Part shown: piece after piece, positions 16,994-26,846 of the stretch | How the letters are laid out: each line of letters opens with the position of its first letter | How positions within the stretch are numbered: position 1 is the stretch's first letter | From: Mucilaginibacter agri | GTDB lineage: Bacteria > Bacteroidota > Bacteroidia > Sphingobacteriales > Sphingobacteriaceae | DNA length: 64,000 bases | Assembly (NCBI RefSeq): GCF_009928685.1 | Contig: NZ_WWEO01000040.1 | Location: 248,001-312,000, forward strand | Reading direction: 5' to 3' | Made by a program: the position numbers and the translations under genes | Notes under the pieces: model-generated | The model's database searches: none | What the model was told of the DNA's origin: nothing | What the model saw: the letters and a program-made list of their open reading frames with translations, nothing else

Positions 16994-19954
16994 TTACGCG
17001 CGCCGCATATCGCGCACCCAGGCAACTGTTATCTTGCTTAGGCAATACCAAACGACCAATTCATTGGCGCGCCAGTCGTTCATAAAGGTCCGGTTCATTT
17101 GCATATGCACCAGGTCGGCAACGAACCGCGACCGGTCATCGATATTCATTTCACTGGTCGTCGGCACGAGGGCTTGGCAGGCATCCAAAAATGCCCGCTC
17201 CTGCGGACGGAGTGGCTCAAAAACGTTTGCTGATGGAATCGGCCTGCTTTTAGAAACGCCGGTGGACTGAAATTGCCGGAATGCCTTGGCCAACGCAGGT
17301 AATAATCCTTCCTGGGATTTAAATTCTTCCAGAAATCGCTGGAAAACCTTCTCCGTAAAAGCCGCCTGTGATTTACTTTCGGGGTAGAAAGCTTCCATCA
17401 GCATGGTGGCGCTCCTGATCGCATAAGCGAGGATATCGTCACTGTTTCCACCATACAGATCGGCAATTGCCTGCAGAACCATATCGCTTCCTGACTGAAA
17501 CAGTCCTTCTACTTCTTCTATGCGCCCCGCACCGTACCGCTCTAATTCGCGCCGATAGGTGTCTATCACCAATCCGGTTATCAGATGCTCCAGCCCGGAT
17601 TGCCGGAGCATTTTTTGGATCGTTACTAAAAGCGCGCCGGCACGGTGTGGCGAACTCAAGAGGAAACGGACGCGGAGGTGGTTCCCCGGGTCGGTATAAC
17701 GGATAAAGAACCATTTGCGGATGTAGCGGGAATGGCGTCTCAAGACGGGTTCAACCAGTTCGGCCAGGATGCGGTTGACCACTTGCGGTGTAGCGTAAAT
17801 CTTTAGATACAGCCAGGGGCTGCCCGGCCCAAAAGTGCGCTCACCGGCTGGGAACATTTGGGATATGGAGCGGTTGTCATTGTACACGATTTTCCCGTGA
17901 TGCAAAAATGCCATAAACTGGGCTGCATAGGGCTCGTGGCCGGTTTTCACTGTTCCGTCACCAATTGCAGTTTCCGTTAGAGTAGCTCGTTGGGTGTTCC
18001 GGATGCAATTCAGGAACAACACAGCCTGTTTCGACTGTCTGAGGTCAAAGGTCAATTCCTGGTCGCCCTCAACGAGGCAAATCAGGTCCGGCAATTGCTT
18101 TTGCGCGCGGAAACGGTTCAGCGCGTCTAAGGCTGAACGCTTGAACAAATCCGGCCAGGACTCCCTGTTAATGAGCCATTTTGCGCGGCTGATGACCACG
18201 CCCCGGTACTCGATACGGGGATAAAACTCCTGTTCAGGCAGGATCTGCGCGAGATCCGGTAACTGCACGGTCCGCAAGCCCTGGTATTGGAGGTCGCAAA
18301 GAAAGTTGAACAGTGGTTGTTCGCTCCTCCGGAAATTATAGGCCGTTGACAATCTCGGGATGACCCTTTTGTTAAGGCTGCGGGATTCGAGTATCAATTC
18401 GTTTCCAGATACGGAAACTAACAGGTCATCAGGATAAAGGATGCTGCTGTTCCTACCGGCATCTTGCAACTCCAGGCTGATCTGGTAACCGAAAACCTGC
18501 GCACGGCTGTTGATATTGTCTGTGTGGTCTTCGGAACGATGGTTAATGTCGGCAAAGATTACGTCCGGGCTGCCTGCCTGTTCGCGCTCGGCCAGGTCGG
18601 CGACCTGCTCCCTGATTGGTTTGCTAAACCGGCTGAACCGGCCGGCAAGCTGCGTAGCCGAGGATCCGGAAAAACCATCGAGGAAAAGACGGTCCGCACC
18701 CTTTCGGAAGAGCACTGCAAGGGTTCCCGGGAAAGGATCTTCAGCCGATAGGTTGGCGGGGTCGGCCGGGATGTCCTCCAGGACAATTGGCTGGCGCAAG
18801 TCCTTGCGCGACAGTGATAGTAGCCGGGACAGAACCAGTTTTTTCCAATCAGGGTCCATTTGATCTGAACCCGCAGAAGGAATGCCCGATTTGGTGATCA
18901 TGGAGGTCGGCCCGTTAGGCTCATCCGCCATCGACAGCTTACCGTAAGGCAATCCCGAATCAGGATCGAAAAGTGTAAGCAGGGGCACCTTGCGCAATTC
19001 ATACCGCTCATAAAAAGCTTTTCGGAAATCCGCTAACCGCTGTGCGGGCTTGCCACTATTCAGCCGGCATAGCAGCTGGACCGCCGCCAGTAAGTCCCGT
19101 TGTAAATTCGGGTCGAGGTTGCCGGAGGCCACAGGGCGTTCCAGGCAGGCATAAGGGGGAGGTCCTGCCTCATGGCTTTTGCCGGCTATTGGGTGCTTGC
19201 GGAATTTTGCGTAGCAGACCTGTTTTAACTGGGCATCTGCTCCGGACGGGATGAGGAGCGGTGTGGTATCAACCGGGCACAACACTTGCTCCTGCAGCAA
19301 ATAGATCATATAGCGTCGTGCTTCCACTTTGTCACATTGAACCTTACCGGCAACCCATGTCGCCAGTGCACCCAATTTTAGCGGGCCTTTCTCCAACAAA
19401 CGGAACATGCTGTCGTTCAGTTCACCCGTTTCCAATTCCTGCAGATGGAAACGGTAGCGGCGGTCAGCACCTGCAGTCTTTGACCAATAGCGGTAACTAT
19501 TGCCTACGCGATAGGTCAGCGGATTTTTGCCAACCTGCAAATCCTTTTTCCACCTGATATGCCCGGCGTCTGCCAAACGGACATCTGGTGCGTAATGGAG
19601 CAAAGCGGTTTTGCCATTTACCATTTCAATTCCACCCTCATCGCCCCATTCCGCATGGCTGACCGAAGCAAAGGCGCCGAATGGTATAGCGCGGAAGCAC
19701 ATCCGGTTGTAGTACTTGTGCAAGGTGAGCTGTGCCTTTTCCGGGATGGCTGCAAGCTCGAAATTCGCTGCGCGCGCAATTTCGTAGACCGAAGGACTGG
19801 CCAGCCATAGCGCATCCTGAAAACTTTTCTTCTGGAGCACCACCGGAAGGCGCTCCGGATCATACAACAAGTAACTGAAATAGGGTGCCCGCAAAAGCAG
19901 GCCCCGGGAAAACTGATACTTCATAACGACATGTCTAGGGGTATTACTACCCAT
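16994..19954 (-). CDS. Class I lanthipeptide dehydratase LanB, full length
   Basis: 986 residues, the usual size of a single-chain LanB. The N-terminal glutamylation domain starts with YQFSRGLLLRAPYFSYLLYD and the conserved FRAIPFGAFASVS; NRFRAQKQLPDLICLVEGDQ and the middle part are typical too. The C-terminal elimination domain (SpaB_C / thiopeptide type) begins near residue 713 with WLYLKIYATPQVVNRIL and contains RKWFFIRYTDPGNHLRVRF. LanB uses glutamyl-tRNA to dehydrate Ser/Thr of a precursor. No LanC, LanT or LanP gene is visible nearby. The gene is convergent with the LytTR gene and divergent, 55 bp apart, from the MauE gene. Confidence 0.9.
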   Translation of the reverse strand: MGSNTPRHVVMKYQFSRGLLLRAPYFSYLLYDPERLPVVLQKKSFQDALWLASPSVYEIARAANFELAAIPEKAQLTLHKYYNRMCFRAIPFGAFASVSHAEWGDEGGIEMVNGKTALLHYAPDVRLADAGHIRWKKDLQVGKNPLTYRVGNSYRYWSKTAGADRRYRFHLQELETGELNDSMFRLLEKGPLKLGALATWVAGKVQCDKVEARRYMIYLLQEQVLCPVDTTPLLIPSGADAQLKQVCYAKFRKHPIAGKSHEAGPPPYACLERPVASGNLDPNLQRDLLAAVQLLCRLNSGKPAQRLADFRKAFYERYELRKVPLLTLFDPDSGLPYGKLSMADEPNGPTSMITKSGIPSAGSDQMDPDWKKLVLSRLLSLSRKDLRQPIVLEDIPADPANLSAEDPFPGTLAVLFRKGADRLFLDGFSGSSATQLAGRFSRFSKPIREQVADLAEREQAGSPDVIFADINHRSEDHTDNINSRAQVFGYQISLELQDAGRNSSILYPDDLLVSVSGNELILESRSLNKRVIPRLSTAYNFRRSEQPLFNFLCDLQYQGLRTVQLPDLAQILPEQEFYPRIEYRGVVISRAKWLINRESWPDLFKRSALDALNRFRAQKQLPDLICLVEGDQELTFDLRQSKQAVLFLNCIRNTQRATLTETAIGDGTVKTGHEPYAAQFMAFLHHGKIVYNDNRSISQMFPAGERTFGPGSPWLYLKIYATPQVVNRILAELVEPVLRRHSRYIRKWFFIRYTDPGNHLRVRFLLSSPHRAGALLVTIQKMLRQSGLEHLITGLVIDTYRRELERYGAGRIEEVEGLFQSGSDMVLQAIADLYGGNSDDILAYAIRSATMLMEAFYPESKSQAAFTEKVFQRFLEEFKSQEGLLPALAKAFRQFQSTGVSKSRPIPSANVFEPLRPQERAFLDACQALVPTTSEMNIDDRSRFVADLVHMQMNRTFMNDWRANELVVWYCLSKITVAWVRDMRRA

Positions 19955-19964
19955 TTACAACTGT

Positions 19965-19992
19965 TTTGCCATGGTCCGCCCGCTTTACTTTG
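19965..19992 (+). promoter_or_regulatory. Candidate promoter of the MauE-DUF6520 unit
   Basis: TTTG at 19965-19968 and TTACTTTG at 19985-19992 are 16 bp apart, near the Bacteroidota consensus (one mismatch in the -7 box, spacer slightly short). The start codon at 20010 follows 17 bp later. It lies in the 55-bp gap shared with the divergent LanB gene. Confidence 0.4.
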
Positions 19993-20009
19993 ATGAAAAC
20001 TAACAGCCC

Positions 20010-20453
20010 ATGAAACATTTATTAAGATCCCTGCCCGTTTACCTGCTGATCATCCTGTTCGTTTACGCACCGGTCAGCAAACTGCTGGCTCCCGGGGAAT
20101 TCCTCGGGCAGTTATATAATCAGCCATTCCCGCACTGGGCGGCCGACGTATTATTCTATGCCTTACCCCTCATTGAACTGTTGGCAGTAGGGCTGTTGTT
20201 GTCGGAGCGCTTCCGCCTGGCCGGGCTCTGGCTATCTACCGGCATGATGCTCGCTTTCACCGGCTACGTTGGCACCGTATTGCTGCATGCCTGGCCAAGG
20301 GTTCCCTGTTCCTGCGGTGGCATCCTCAACCGGATGTCCTGGCGGGCGCACTTCGCTTTTAACCTGGCCTTCTTGCTGGTCTGCGCCACGGGGTTATTGT
20401 TGACTTACAGCTCCAGGCCAAAACCGCGGTTCCGGCTGAGCAGGATAAGCTGA
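20010..20453 (+). CDS. MauE/DoxX family redox-associated membrane protein
   Basis: 147 residues with four membrane helices (about 10-28, 46-65, 70-92, 112-134). A Cys pair, C100 and C102 in RVPCSCGGIL, lies between helices 3 and 4, as in MauE-like proteins thought to pass electrons or handle disulfides across the inner membrane. In Bacteroidota such genes are usually followed by DUF6520 genes, as here. With the TlpA-like protein nearby this points to thiol/disulfide work in the periplasm. It is divergent from LanB. Confidence 0.85.
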   Translation: MKHLLRSLPVYLLIILFVYAPVSKLLAPGEFLGQLYNQPFPHWAADVLFYALPLIELLAVGLLLSERFRLAGLWLSTGMMLAFTGYVGTVLLHAWPRVPCSCGGILNRMSWRAHFAFNLAFLLVCATGLLLTYSSRPKPRFRLSRIS

Positions 20454-20546
20454 TCCATACCTACAGGGGAAGCCGAAAACCTGGAAAAGAGTAGGCGTTC
20501 ATCACTAAAGTTTTCGTTTGTTTTTGATCTAAAAGCATCCATCGTT

Positions 20547-20840
20547 ATGAAAAATGTAAGTTTTAAAATGGGCCTGTTGGCCGTAGCGATCGGCGGAACA
20601 TTCGCTTTGTCTACCAGTGCACGCACATTGGACCGCAAATGGGGGCTGAATTCTTCTACCGGCATGTACACGGACCTGACCGGCAAAATTCAGGGCACCA
20701 ACTATCGTTGCGATGCCAGCGCGAACACCTGCACCGAAAGCTATCCTTCTGACGTTAACCCTAACGATCAGGCCAATGACCAGCATCCGGGTGTGGCTGA
20801 GCCAACCGCTTCTACAGAAGGCACTTTTATCAGCCTTTAA
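20547..20840 (+). CDS. DUF6520 family small secreted protein
   Basis: 97 residues. Residues 1-25 form a signal peptide (MKNVSFKMGLLAVAIGGTFA). The mature part contains TNYRCDASANTCTESY with C55 and C62, the conserved Cys pair of DUF6520, and a polar C-terminus. It follows the MauE gene by 93 bp and ends at a strong terminator. The family has no known function; its constant pairing with MauE-like proteins suggests a thiol-based periplasmic partner. It is also a conceivable substrate of the modification locus, but a cleavable signal peptide makes that less likely. Confidence 0.8.
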   Translation: MKNVSFKMGLLAVAIGGTFALSTSARTLDRKWGLNSSTGMYTDLTGKIQGTNYRCDASANTCTESYPSDVNPNDQANDQHPGVAEPTASTEGTFISL

Positions 20841-20847
20841 ATCCCTT

Positions 20848-20880
20848 ATCCCCGGCCGCGCCCAGCAGCCGGGGATTTTT
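20848..20880 (+). terminator. Terminator of the MauE-DUF6520 unit
   Basis: ATCCCCGGC (20848-20856) pairs perfectly with GCCGGGGAT (20868-20876), 11-base loop, followed by TTTTTGTG. It ends the forward transcript just before the convergent SusD gene. Confidence 0.85.
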
Positions 20881-20896
20881 GTGTCTGGGATATAAC

Positions 20897-22267
20897 TCAT
20901 CGGTCATTTTGCACCAGGGGGTTAGCGAGCAGCTCGTCCGGAGTGATTGGATAAGTGTACCGGGGGCTTCCCGGCTCCAGCGTATAAGCTGCCCCATTCA
21001 GGGTTCTGATCAAGGTTACTGCCGTGGACTGATTTAGGTTCAGCCGTTTCAGGTCGTACCACCGCATATTCCGTCCGACCATTTCCTTTCTTCTTTCTGC
21101 CAGAATCAGCATGAGTATGCTTTGGGCATCCGTCCCGGTATAGGGCACGAAAGTGCCTTTCTTCCAGCGTTTGACCAGCAGGTTATTGAGGTCGGCCAGC
21201 GCGGCTGCCGCCTGGCCGTTACGGGCATTGCACTCCGCCCGGATCAGGTAAAGCTCATCATTCGCCAGCCCCGCGAACAAAAGACTGGATCCCGTATAGC
21301 TGCCTTTGAAATTGATCTTTCCCAAACCGTTATCCTTAAAAAGCAGGACCTTTCTCAGATCATTGCTGTTATAGGAGCGGTAAAGGACAGAATCGCAGTA
21401 AAATACCGATGTCGCGGCGTTGAAGGAATAAGAAGCCATCGCGTCATGGTAAACCACCTCGTCATTGCCGTTGGGCAGGCTTTGGGGAAAGGGGCGTGCT
21501 GCGGTGGTGCTCAGGTTGTTGTAATCCAGTAATTTACCATTGAGCTGCAACGCGGAATCCGCGTAGGCGCCCGCCTGGGCATAATTGCCCATGGCCAGGT
21601 GGATGCGGGCCAGCATGGCCAGTGCTGTTACAGTCCCCGGACGGCTTTTGGCAGAAGTTGTCGAAGGCAACAGGCGGCGCGCACGGCCCAGGTCTGCCAG
21701 TACCTGCCCGTAGCCAGCCGACAGGGAAGAGCGGGGCACCAATTTGGTGACGTCCGGGTCGAGCCGGATCGGAATGCCCAAAGCAGTGGCAGCTGCCTGC
21801 GGCTGATAAGCCGGTCCAAACATTTGCAGCAAATGGTAGAACGCCCAGCCCCGGCTGAACAGCGCCGTGCCTTCGACCGCGTCACGGTCGGCCGATGCCG
21901 GTATTTTATTTTGTGTCAGCCCATCCAGTACGACATTCGCATAAAAAACCTGCTGGTAAGCGGCATTCCAGTCGAACCCTTTTTCCACCCCGAAAATATC
22001 GGCCTGCCACAGGTAGCTGGTCCGCTCCTGGTTGTTCGTCCAGGTTTTCCACCCGGCGTCCGTCGTGTAAAAATCCCCATCGGCAACTTCCGTGAGTCCC
22101 GGGGAACGGTTGAATACTGAAAGGTTATCCAGAAGGGCCCGGAAATCGGCCAGCGTCTCCGGCACGAGGAGGGACTTGCTGGGCTTGGTATCCAGGAATT
22201 GTTTCTGACAGGATACCACCGCTGCCGAAAGCAGCAGCATCAATATAAAAGTCTTTTGCTTTTTCAT
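20897..22267 (-). CDS. RagB/SusD family outer-membrane lipoprotein
   Basis: 456 residues. Signal peptide with lipobox ending at C20 (LLSAAVVSCQKQFLDTKPS). The SusD helical TPR region follows (FSRGWAFYHLLQMFGPAYQP, ALAMLARIHLAMGNYAQAGAYADSAL, YLIRAECNARNGQAAAALADLNNL), then the end pattern YTYPITPDELLANPLVQND. SusD-like proteins cap the SusC channel on the cell surface and bind the ligand. It is the last gene of the TlpA-SusC-SusD operon, 11 bp after SusC. The ligand is unknown; no glycoside hydrolase or sulfatase gene is near, so a glycan is not implied. Confidence 0.92.
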   Translation of the reverse strand: MKKQKTFILMLLLSAAVVSCQKQFLDTKPSKSLLVPETLADFRALLDNLSVFNRSPGLTEVADGDFYTTDAGWKTWTNNQERTSYLWQADIFGVEKGFDWNAAYQQVFYANVVLDGLTQNKIPASADRDAVEGTALFSRGWAFYHLLQMFGPAYQPQAAATALGIPIRLDPDVTKLVPRSSLSAGYGQVLADLGRARRLLPSTTSAKSRPGTVTALAMLARIHLAMGNYAQAGAYADSALQLNGKLLDYNNLSTTAARPFPQSLPNGNDEVVYHDAMASYSFNAATSVFYCDSVLYRSYNSNDLRKVLLFKDNGLGKINFKGSYTGSSLLFAGLANDELYLIRAECNARNGQAAAALADLNNLLVKRWKKGTFVPYTGTDAQSILMLILAERRKEMVGRNMRWYDLKRLNLNQSTAVTLIRTLNGAAYTLEPGSPRYTYPITPDELLANPLVQNDR

Positions 22268-22278
22268 GTTGTTCAGGT

Positions 22279-25200
22279 TTAATAGTTCATTCGGATACCC
22301 GCCGCATACGTTCTCGGTGCAGGGTAGGTGGTCACTGCGTCCGGGTCGATCCCTTCCTTATTGGCGCGCCAGATGATGCCCAGGTTACTGGCGTAGCCGT
22401 ATAGTTGGAATGGATGGGCTTGCAGAAATTTTGATTTCCGGCCCAGTGTGTACGAAAATTGTATATCCTGCAGCCGGATGTGATCTCCCTTATCCACCAA
22501 CGCTTCCGAATACGTATACAGGTTGTCACGTCCGCTCACGAAGGATGCCGGGACCGAGGGCACGATAGTGTTCAGCTCGTCACCCGGTTGCTGCCAACGC
22601 TGGCTGTAGTCCCCATGTTGGCTGCTCAAGCCATAGTCGCTGTTGTAGCGGATGGAGTTTCGCCGGAAATAGTAACCAAACTTGTAGGTGATGTTTGCCG
22701 ATATGCTGACCGGGCCGTAACTGAAGGTATTGCGCAAAGCCCCGAATACCTGCGGGCGGGAAGGGCCATTATAAATGAGCGTCGCCGGCGTGGTGCCGTT
22801 GATGATTTTCGCATACTCCTTACTGGCCTGGCCGTTCAGGTAACCCATCGGGTCGCCCGTCTGCGGATCCAGCCCTGCCCAGCGGTAGCTGTAGATGGCA
22901 TAAAGCGGTTTGCCCTTCAGCGGGTAAAAGCCGTTACCGCCCCCGGTCAGGTACAAGGATGCGGAAGACTGCTGGTCATACCCGGTGACTTTGTCCGTAA
23001 TGTAACTCAGGAAGAAATCGGTCACCCAGCCTAAACGACCTGTCAGGTTGTGCGAGGTCAGGTTGAAGTCCAGGCCCTGCCCGGCACTCGATGCCGTGTT
23101 GCCTGTAAAAATGCTTACACCCGTAGAGGGAGCAAAGGCGGTACTGCCGATCAGGTTTTTTCCCTGTTTGAAGAAATATTCAAACGTTCCGCTCAGCCGG
23201 CTGCCAAACAAGGCAAAGTCCAACCCCAGGTTAATGTTACGGATACGTTCCCATTGCAGTTCCGGGTTCGGCGGGTTGATGATGGTCGCATAGGGTAAAC
23301 GGCTCTGGCTGTCGCTGCCGTCGAAATAGGAGGCTGTCGTAAATGCCGACAGGCTTTTGTTGATATTGCCGTTGTAACCGTAAGTTGCGCGGAATTTCAG
23401 TTCGGGCATCCAGCTGAGATGGTAAAAATCCTCCCGGGAGATCGCCCAGCCCAGACCCGCCGACCAAAGCGGTACGCCTTTCCGGTTGGTGGTCACCCCG
23501 AACAGGTTCGAACGGTCAAAACGGGCACTTCCCGTCAGCGTGTATTTGTCCCGGAAAGTATAAGCGGCATTGCCATACCAGGAAACATAATGATCGGTCG
23601 CATCGGTTTCGTAATCAGCGTAAGGAATGGTGTTAATGTTAAAGGGGTTGTCGTACATGAAAAAGATGCTCTGGTAATCCACCGGCTGGCTGGTGGCATG
23701 CGCACCATCATAGCCATACAACCGGTTCCCCAGGGAATTGACATGCAGCGTTTGCAGCTCGTATCCACCGATGGCTGTCAACCGGTGCGGCCCCTGGTGA
23801 TAATCATAGTTGAGCTGCCCGCGGATGTCATGGTTGATGGATTCCCCATCTAACCTATCCAGTATGCCACCCAGTGGGACCGGACGCGTCAGCGAGCCGG
23901 CTGTTCCCTGCGTAAACTGGTTGATGAGGGTACGGGTATAGTAAGTATCCAAACTCTGGAGGTTGCGGCCACGCGTCAATGTATGGTCGTACTGGTATAA
24001 GACCTGCGCGTTCAAACCTGGCAGAATGATATATTTCAAGGAAGTGTTTAACCGGATGTCGGAAACCTTGTTGGTATTATTGGCAGCGTCCAGCTCATCG
24101 ATCGGGCTGTAAGCCCAGCTCAAGACGCCCTGCTGCGCGGCAGCTGCTACAAAATCCTGGCGATAGTCTTTCGTGATCGGTACTGCATTGCCCGCATCAT
24201 CGGTGAAGTGCGCATAAGGGTATAATTTGTTGCCGTAGTTCCATACCGGGATCCCGGGGTTGTTCAGCTGGTTTTGCGTTTGGGTCAGATAGCCCGACGC
24301 CGAAAACTCCAGCTGGTGGTTGAGCATCGACCAGGTATTGCCGCCATTGAGGGTCACCCGGTTGAAGGCATTCCCGGACTGGTTCGCTAAATTCCTGTCA
24401 AAGCCTGCAGAAAACTGGTAACGCTGCGTACTTGTTCCGCCATCCAGCCCGAGTGCGTACTGTTGGCTCACGCTGTTGCGGTAAAGGTATTTAGTTTCGT
24501 CCTGTCGTAAATCGTTACCTGCCAGGGCTGCGATCTGGCGGTTGGCTTCGGCGGCAGAAAGCTTACCATCCCGGCTGGCAATCAGCAGTTCGACAACAGG
24601 AGAAAGCGGCGCGTGGAAATCAGAATTTTCAGTGCCTGTAAAATAACCTTCCGTAAACAGGCGGCGTTCAATCGCGATATAATCGCTGCTGCTCATCTGC
24701 GGTTGGTAGAACAGGTTCGGACGCTCGCCAATGTTTACATTGGCATTGAAAGTCACCCGCATACTCCGGTTATAGCTCCCTTTACGGGTGGTGATCACGA
24801 TTACCCCGTTACCGGCCTTGGCGCCCCAAATGGAAGCGGCAGCGGCATCTTTCAGTACGCTGATGCTTTCTACGTCGTTCGGGTTGATATTTTCGATGGG
24901 CTGGTTAAAAGGAAAGCCGTCCACGACGATCAGCGGATCGGCACTAGCGGATTTCAGCGTGCTTTGCCCGCGGATGCTGATCTGGGTACCGGTGGTATTA
25001 AAGCTCAATCCCGGGGTCACATCTTTCAGCCTCGTTAAAATATCGGTGCTGACGCTCCGGTTCAATAGGGTGTGGTCTACCTGTACAAAAGAACCGGTCA
25101 CCCGTTCTTTCGGTAAGGTTTGGTAACCGGTGGATACAACCACTTCTTTGAGCTCCGCAGTGGCGGATACCAAATTTACACGCAAAGTGTCCGAATGTGG

Positions 25201-25452
25201 CATCAGGAATACCTGTTCCAGTGGCTCGTATCCGACGTAGGTGGTTTTTAAAAGGTATTTGCCGGAAGGCAGACGGAATTGGAAGGTGCCATTTCCGTCG
25301 CTCCGGGCCTGGTAAGCCGTACCGGGGATACTTACCGTTGCCCCGGCAAGGGGCGTGGAACCGTTGCTGACCTTCCCGGTCAGCACGGTTTGGGCATACC
25401 CACTGCCGAAAAGGCAACAGAGCAGCAATAAGAGTAAATAATTTTTATGCAT
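22279..25452 (-). CDS. SusC/RagA family TonB-dependent outer-membrane transporter
   Basis: 1057 residues. Signal peptide (MHKNYLLLLLLCCLFGSGYA), a carboxypeptidase-D-like regulatory domain to about residue 105 (LTGKVSNGSTPLAGATVSIP), the plug with LIVVDGFPFNQPIENINPND and SVLKDAAAASIWGAKAGNGV near 170-220, then a 22-strand barrel ending with YAAGIRMNY. It imports a ligand with TonB energy together with the SusD lipoprotein. It lies 4 bp after the TlpA-like gene and 11 bp before SusD, clearly one operon. There is no N-terminal FecR-interacting domain, so sigma/anti-sigma control is not indicated. Confidence 0.95.
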   Translation of the reverse strand: MHKNYLLLLLLCCLFGSGYAQTVLTGKVSNGSTPLAGATVSIPGTAYQARSDGNGTFQFRLPSGKYLLKTTYVGYEPLEQVFLMPHSDTLRVNLVSATAELKEVVVSTGYQTLPKERVTGSFVQVDHTLLNRSVSTDILTRLKDVTPGLSFNTTGTQISIRGQSTLKSASADPLIVVDGFPFNQPIENINPNDVESISVLKDAAAASIWGAKAGNGVIVITTRKGSYNRSMRVTFNANVNIGERPNLFYQPQMSSSDYIAIERRLFTEGYFTGTENSDFHAPLSPVVELLIASRDGKLSAAEANRQIAALAGNDLRQDETKYLYRNSVSQQYALGLDGGTSTQRYQFSAGFDRNLANQSGNAFNRVTLNGGNTWSMLNHQLEFSASGYLTQTQNQLNNPGIPVWNYGNKLYPYAHFTDDAGNAVPITKDYRQDFVAAAAQQGVLSWAYSPIDELDAANNTNKVSDIRLNTSLKYIILPGLNAQVLYQYDHTLTRGRNLQSLDTYYTRTLINQFTQGTAGSLTRPVPLGGILDRLDGESINHDIRGQLNYDYHQGPHRLTAIGGYELQTLHVNSLGNRLYGYDGAHATSQPVDYQSIFFMYDNPFNINTIPYADYETDATDHYVSWYGNAAYTFRDKYTLTGSARFDRSNLFGVTTNRKGVPLWSAGLGWAISREDFYHLSWMPELKFRATYGYNGNINKSLSAFTTASYFDGSDSQSRLPYATIINPPNPELQWERIRNINLGLDFALFGSRLSGTFEYFFKQGKNLIGSTAFAPSTGVSIFTGNTASSAGQGLDFNLTSHNLTGRLGWVTDFFLSYITDKVTGYDQQSSASLYLTGGGNGFYPLKGKPLYAIYSYRWAGLDPQTGDPMGYLNGQASKEYAKIINGTTPATLIYNGPSRPQVFGALRNTFSYGPVSISANITYKFGYYFRRNSIRYNSDYGLSSQHGDYSQRWQQPGDELNTIVPSVPASFVSGRDNLYTYSEALVDKGDHIRLQDIQFSYTLGRKSKFLQAHPFQLYGYASNLGIIWRANKEGIDPDAVTTYPAPRTYAAGIRMNY

Positions 25453-25455
25453 GGG

Positions 25456-26769
25456 TTAGGGTTTAGTTTGTAGGTAATCAGGGTTATCTGCAACCTGCAG
25501 GAAATCCGCCTGGGCGTTTTTTTCGACGAGTTTCAGGCCGTAGGGTGCCAGCCCGGCATTGATGGCCGCAACATTGGACATCGAGGCGGAAAATTCGATG
25601 TCAACTCGGCCTTTGTAGCCGGTGCCATCGAGGATGGGATGGGGGTAAAGCTGCAGGTATTGGTGACTGAGCCGCATCAGCAGTTGTGCCAGGCTGCTGT
25701 TATGCAGCTCACAGCCAAATGGAGTGACGGCAACTTTAACCTCACCACCGGCAGAACGGAAATGGTCCATTTCGCAAGTTTTTACCAACACGAGACAGGT
25801 GGAATCTTTCCGGACTACGCTGACCTTGTATTGCGGGAAGAGCCGGTCGATGTCCGCGTGCATGATAGGGTAGGCCCGGGTCGCAAGTGCCGGGGGTAAC
25901 AATAGTTCGTAAGTGTAGCCATGACCGGCACTCAGCCACTCGGTGTAAGCGCTGCCGGTCAGTTTGGAGGTTAGGGAAAGGGAGTCTTTGGTCTGGATAA
26001 TAAACTGTGAAGGCGCGAAGTAGCGGCCGCGGTCGCCGAAGGCCATACGGAGCAGGGACAGCATCGGTACGTTCCGCACATTGAACTTTTGCCCTTTGAC
26101 GGTGTCATAGCGCGTAATGGTTGTACCCGGCGTGAGGCCGGGGATATAGCCAGCCAGCATCGAATGGTACCGCAAAAATTGTCCTGTACCACCATTGCCG
26201 TCTACGAGCAAGGGCTGGTTGTCGGTATAAGGCATGGACAGGTCTATCTTTTGCCGGGTAGGAAATTGACCAGCGAGGGCTGCGGTGATAGCATTTGCGT
26301 TGACTTCGCCGGCTTCTGTCAATGCCTGTACAGTGCCGGTGCCATCGATCCACACATAGTGCGGTAACGACTGGTGGGGGAACAGGCGGTGGAGCAGGCT
26401 GTCATGGAAGATCTCCGGGGAAACCCTGTCAATCCGTTTGCGGATACTGGTCAATACCGGCCGTGCCAGCTGCTCGGTTTCATAGGTGACCGGAAGGATG
26501 AGGGCTTTACCCGCAAATGCGGTATTTAAGGAGTCACCTTTTCGTATCATCACGCGACAGGGTGCACACCAGGTTGCCCAGAAATCCAGTATTAATACCT
26601 TTTCGTGAAAATCTGAAAGGTGGACGTAAGTAGGTTGATGGTTGGAAATGGCAAGGCGCAGATCGGGCACTTTGTCCCCAGGCTGCAGGCCTTTGGCTGT
26701 GATATTTTCCTGCGCCCATACCCGGAAAATAGGGCATAGGAGTAGCAGGAAGCAAAATTTTAGCTTCAT
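25456..26769 (-). CDS. TlpA-like thioredoxin fused to a DUF3738-like domain
   Basis: 437 residues. Signal peptide to about residue 19, then a TlpA/AhpC-type thioredoxin domain (30-170) with the redox motif WATWCAPC, C68 and C71. From about 200 a second domain follows, ending with PILDGTGYKGRVDIEF and INAGLAPYGLKLVEKNAQADFL, the pattern of DUF3738 (TIGR03435). It is a periplasmic thiol-disulfide protein. First gene of the TlpA-SusC-SusD operon. The link with MauE and DUF6520 suggests a dedicated redox pathway. The DUF3738 call is from recalled motifs. Confidence 0.85.
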   Translation of the reverse strand: MKLKFCFLLLLCPIFRVWAQENITAKGLQPGDKVPDLRLAISNHQPTYVHLSDFHEKVLILDFWATWCAPCRVMIRKGDSLNTAFAGKALILPVTYETEQLARPVLTSIRKRIDRVSPEIFHDSLLHRLFPHQSLPHYVWIDGTGTVQALTEAGEVNANAITAALAGQFPTRQKIDLSMPYTDNQPLLVDGNGGTGQFLRYHSMLAGYIPGLTPGTTITRYDTVKGQKFNVRNVPMLSLLRMAFGDRGRYFAPSQFIIQTKDSLSLTSKLTGSAYTEWLSAGHGYTYELLLPPALATRAYPIMHADIDRLFPQYKVSVVRKDSTCLVLVKTCEMDHFRSAGGEVKVAVTPFGCELHNSSLAQLLMRLSHQYLQLYPHPILDGTGYKGRVDIEFSASMSNVAAINAGLAPYGLKLVEKNAQADFLQVADNPDYLQTKP

Positions 26770-26846
26770 TTTAAGGTTGTAAAAGTTCAGGAAATGAGAT
26801 TACTAGGATAGAATAGCAGTCAGGAGATTGCTATAGCAATAGACGG

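Noticed and set aside
20547..20840. DUF6520 protein as main LanB substrate
   Set aside because: It has a cleavable signal peptide, belongs to a family usually found without LanB, and would be exported before cytoplasmic dehydration.
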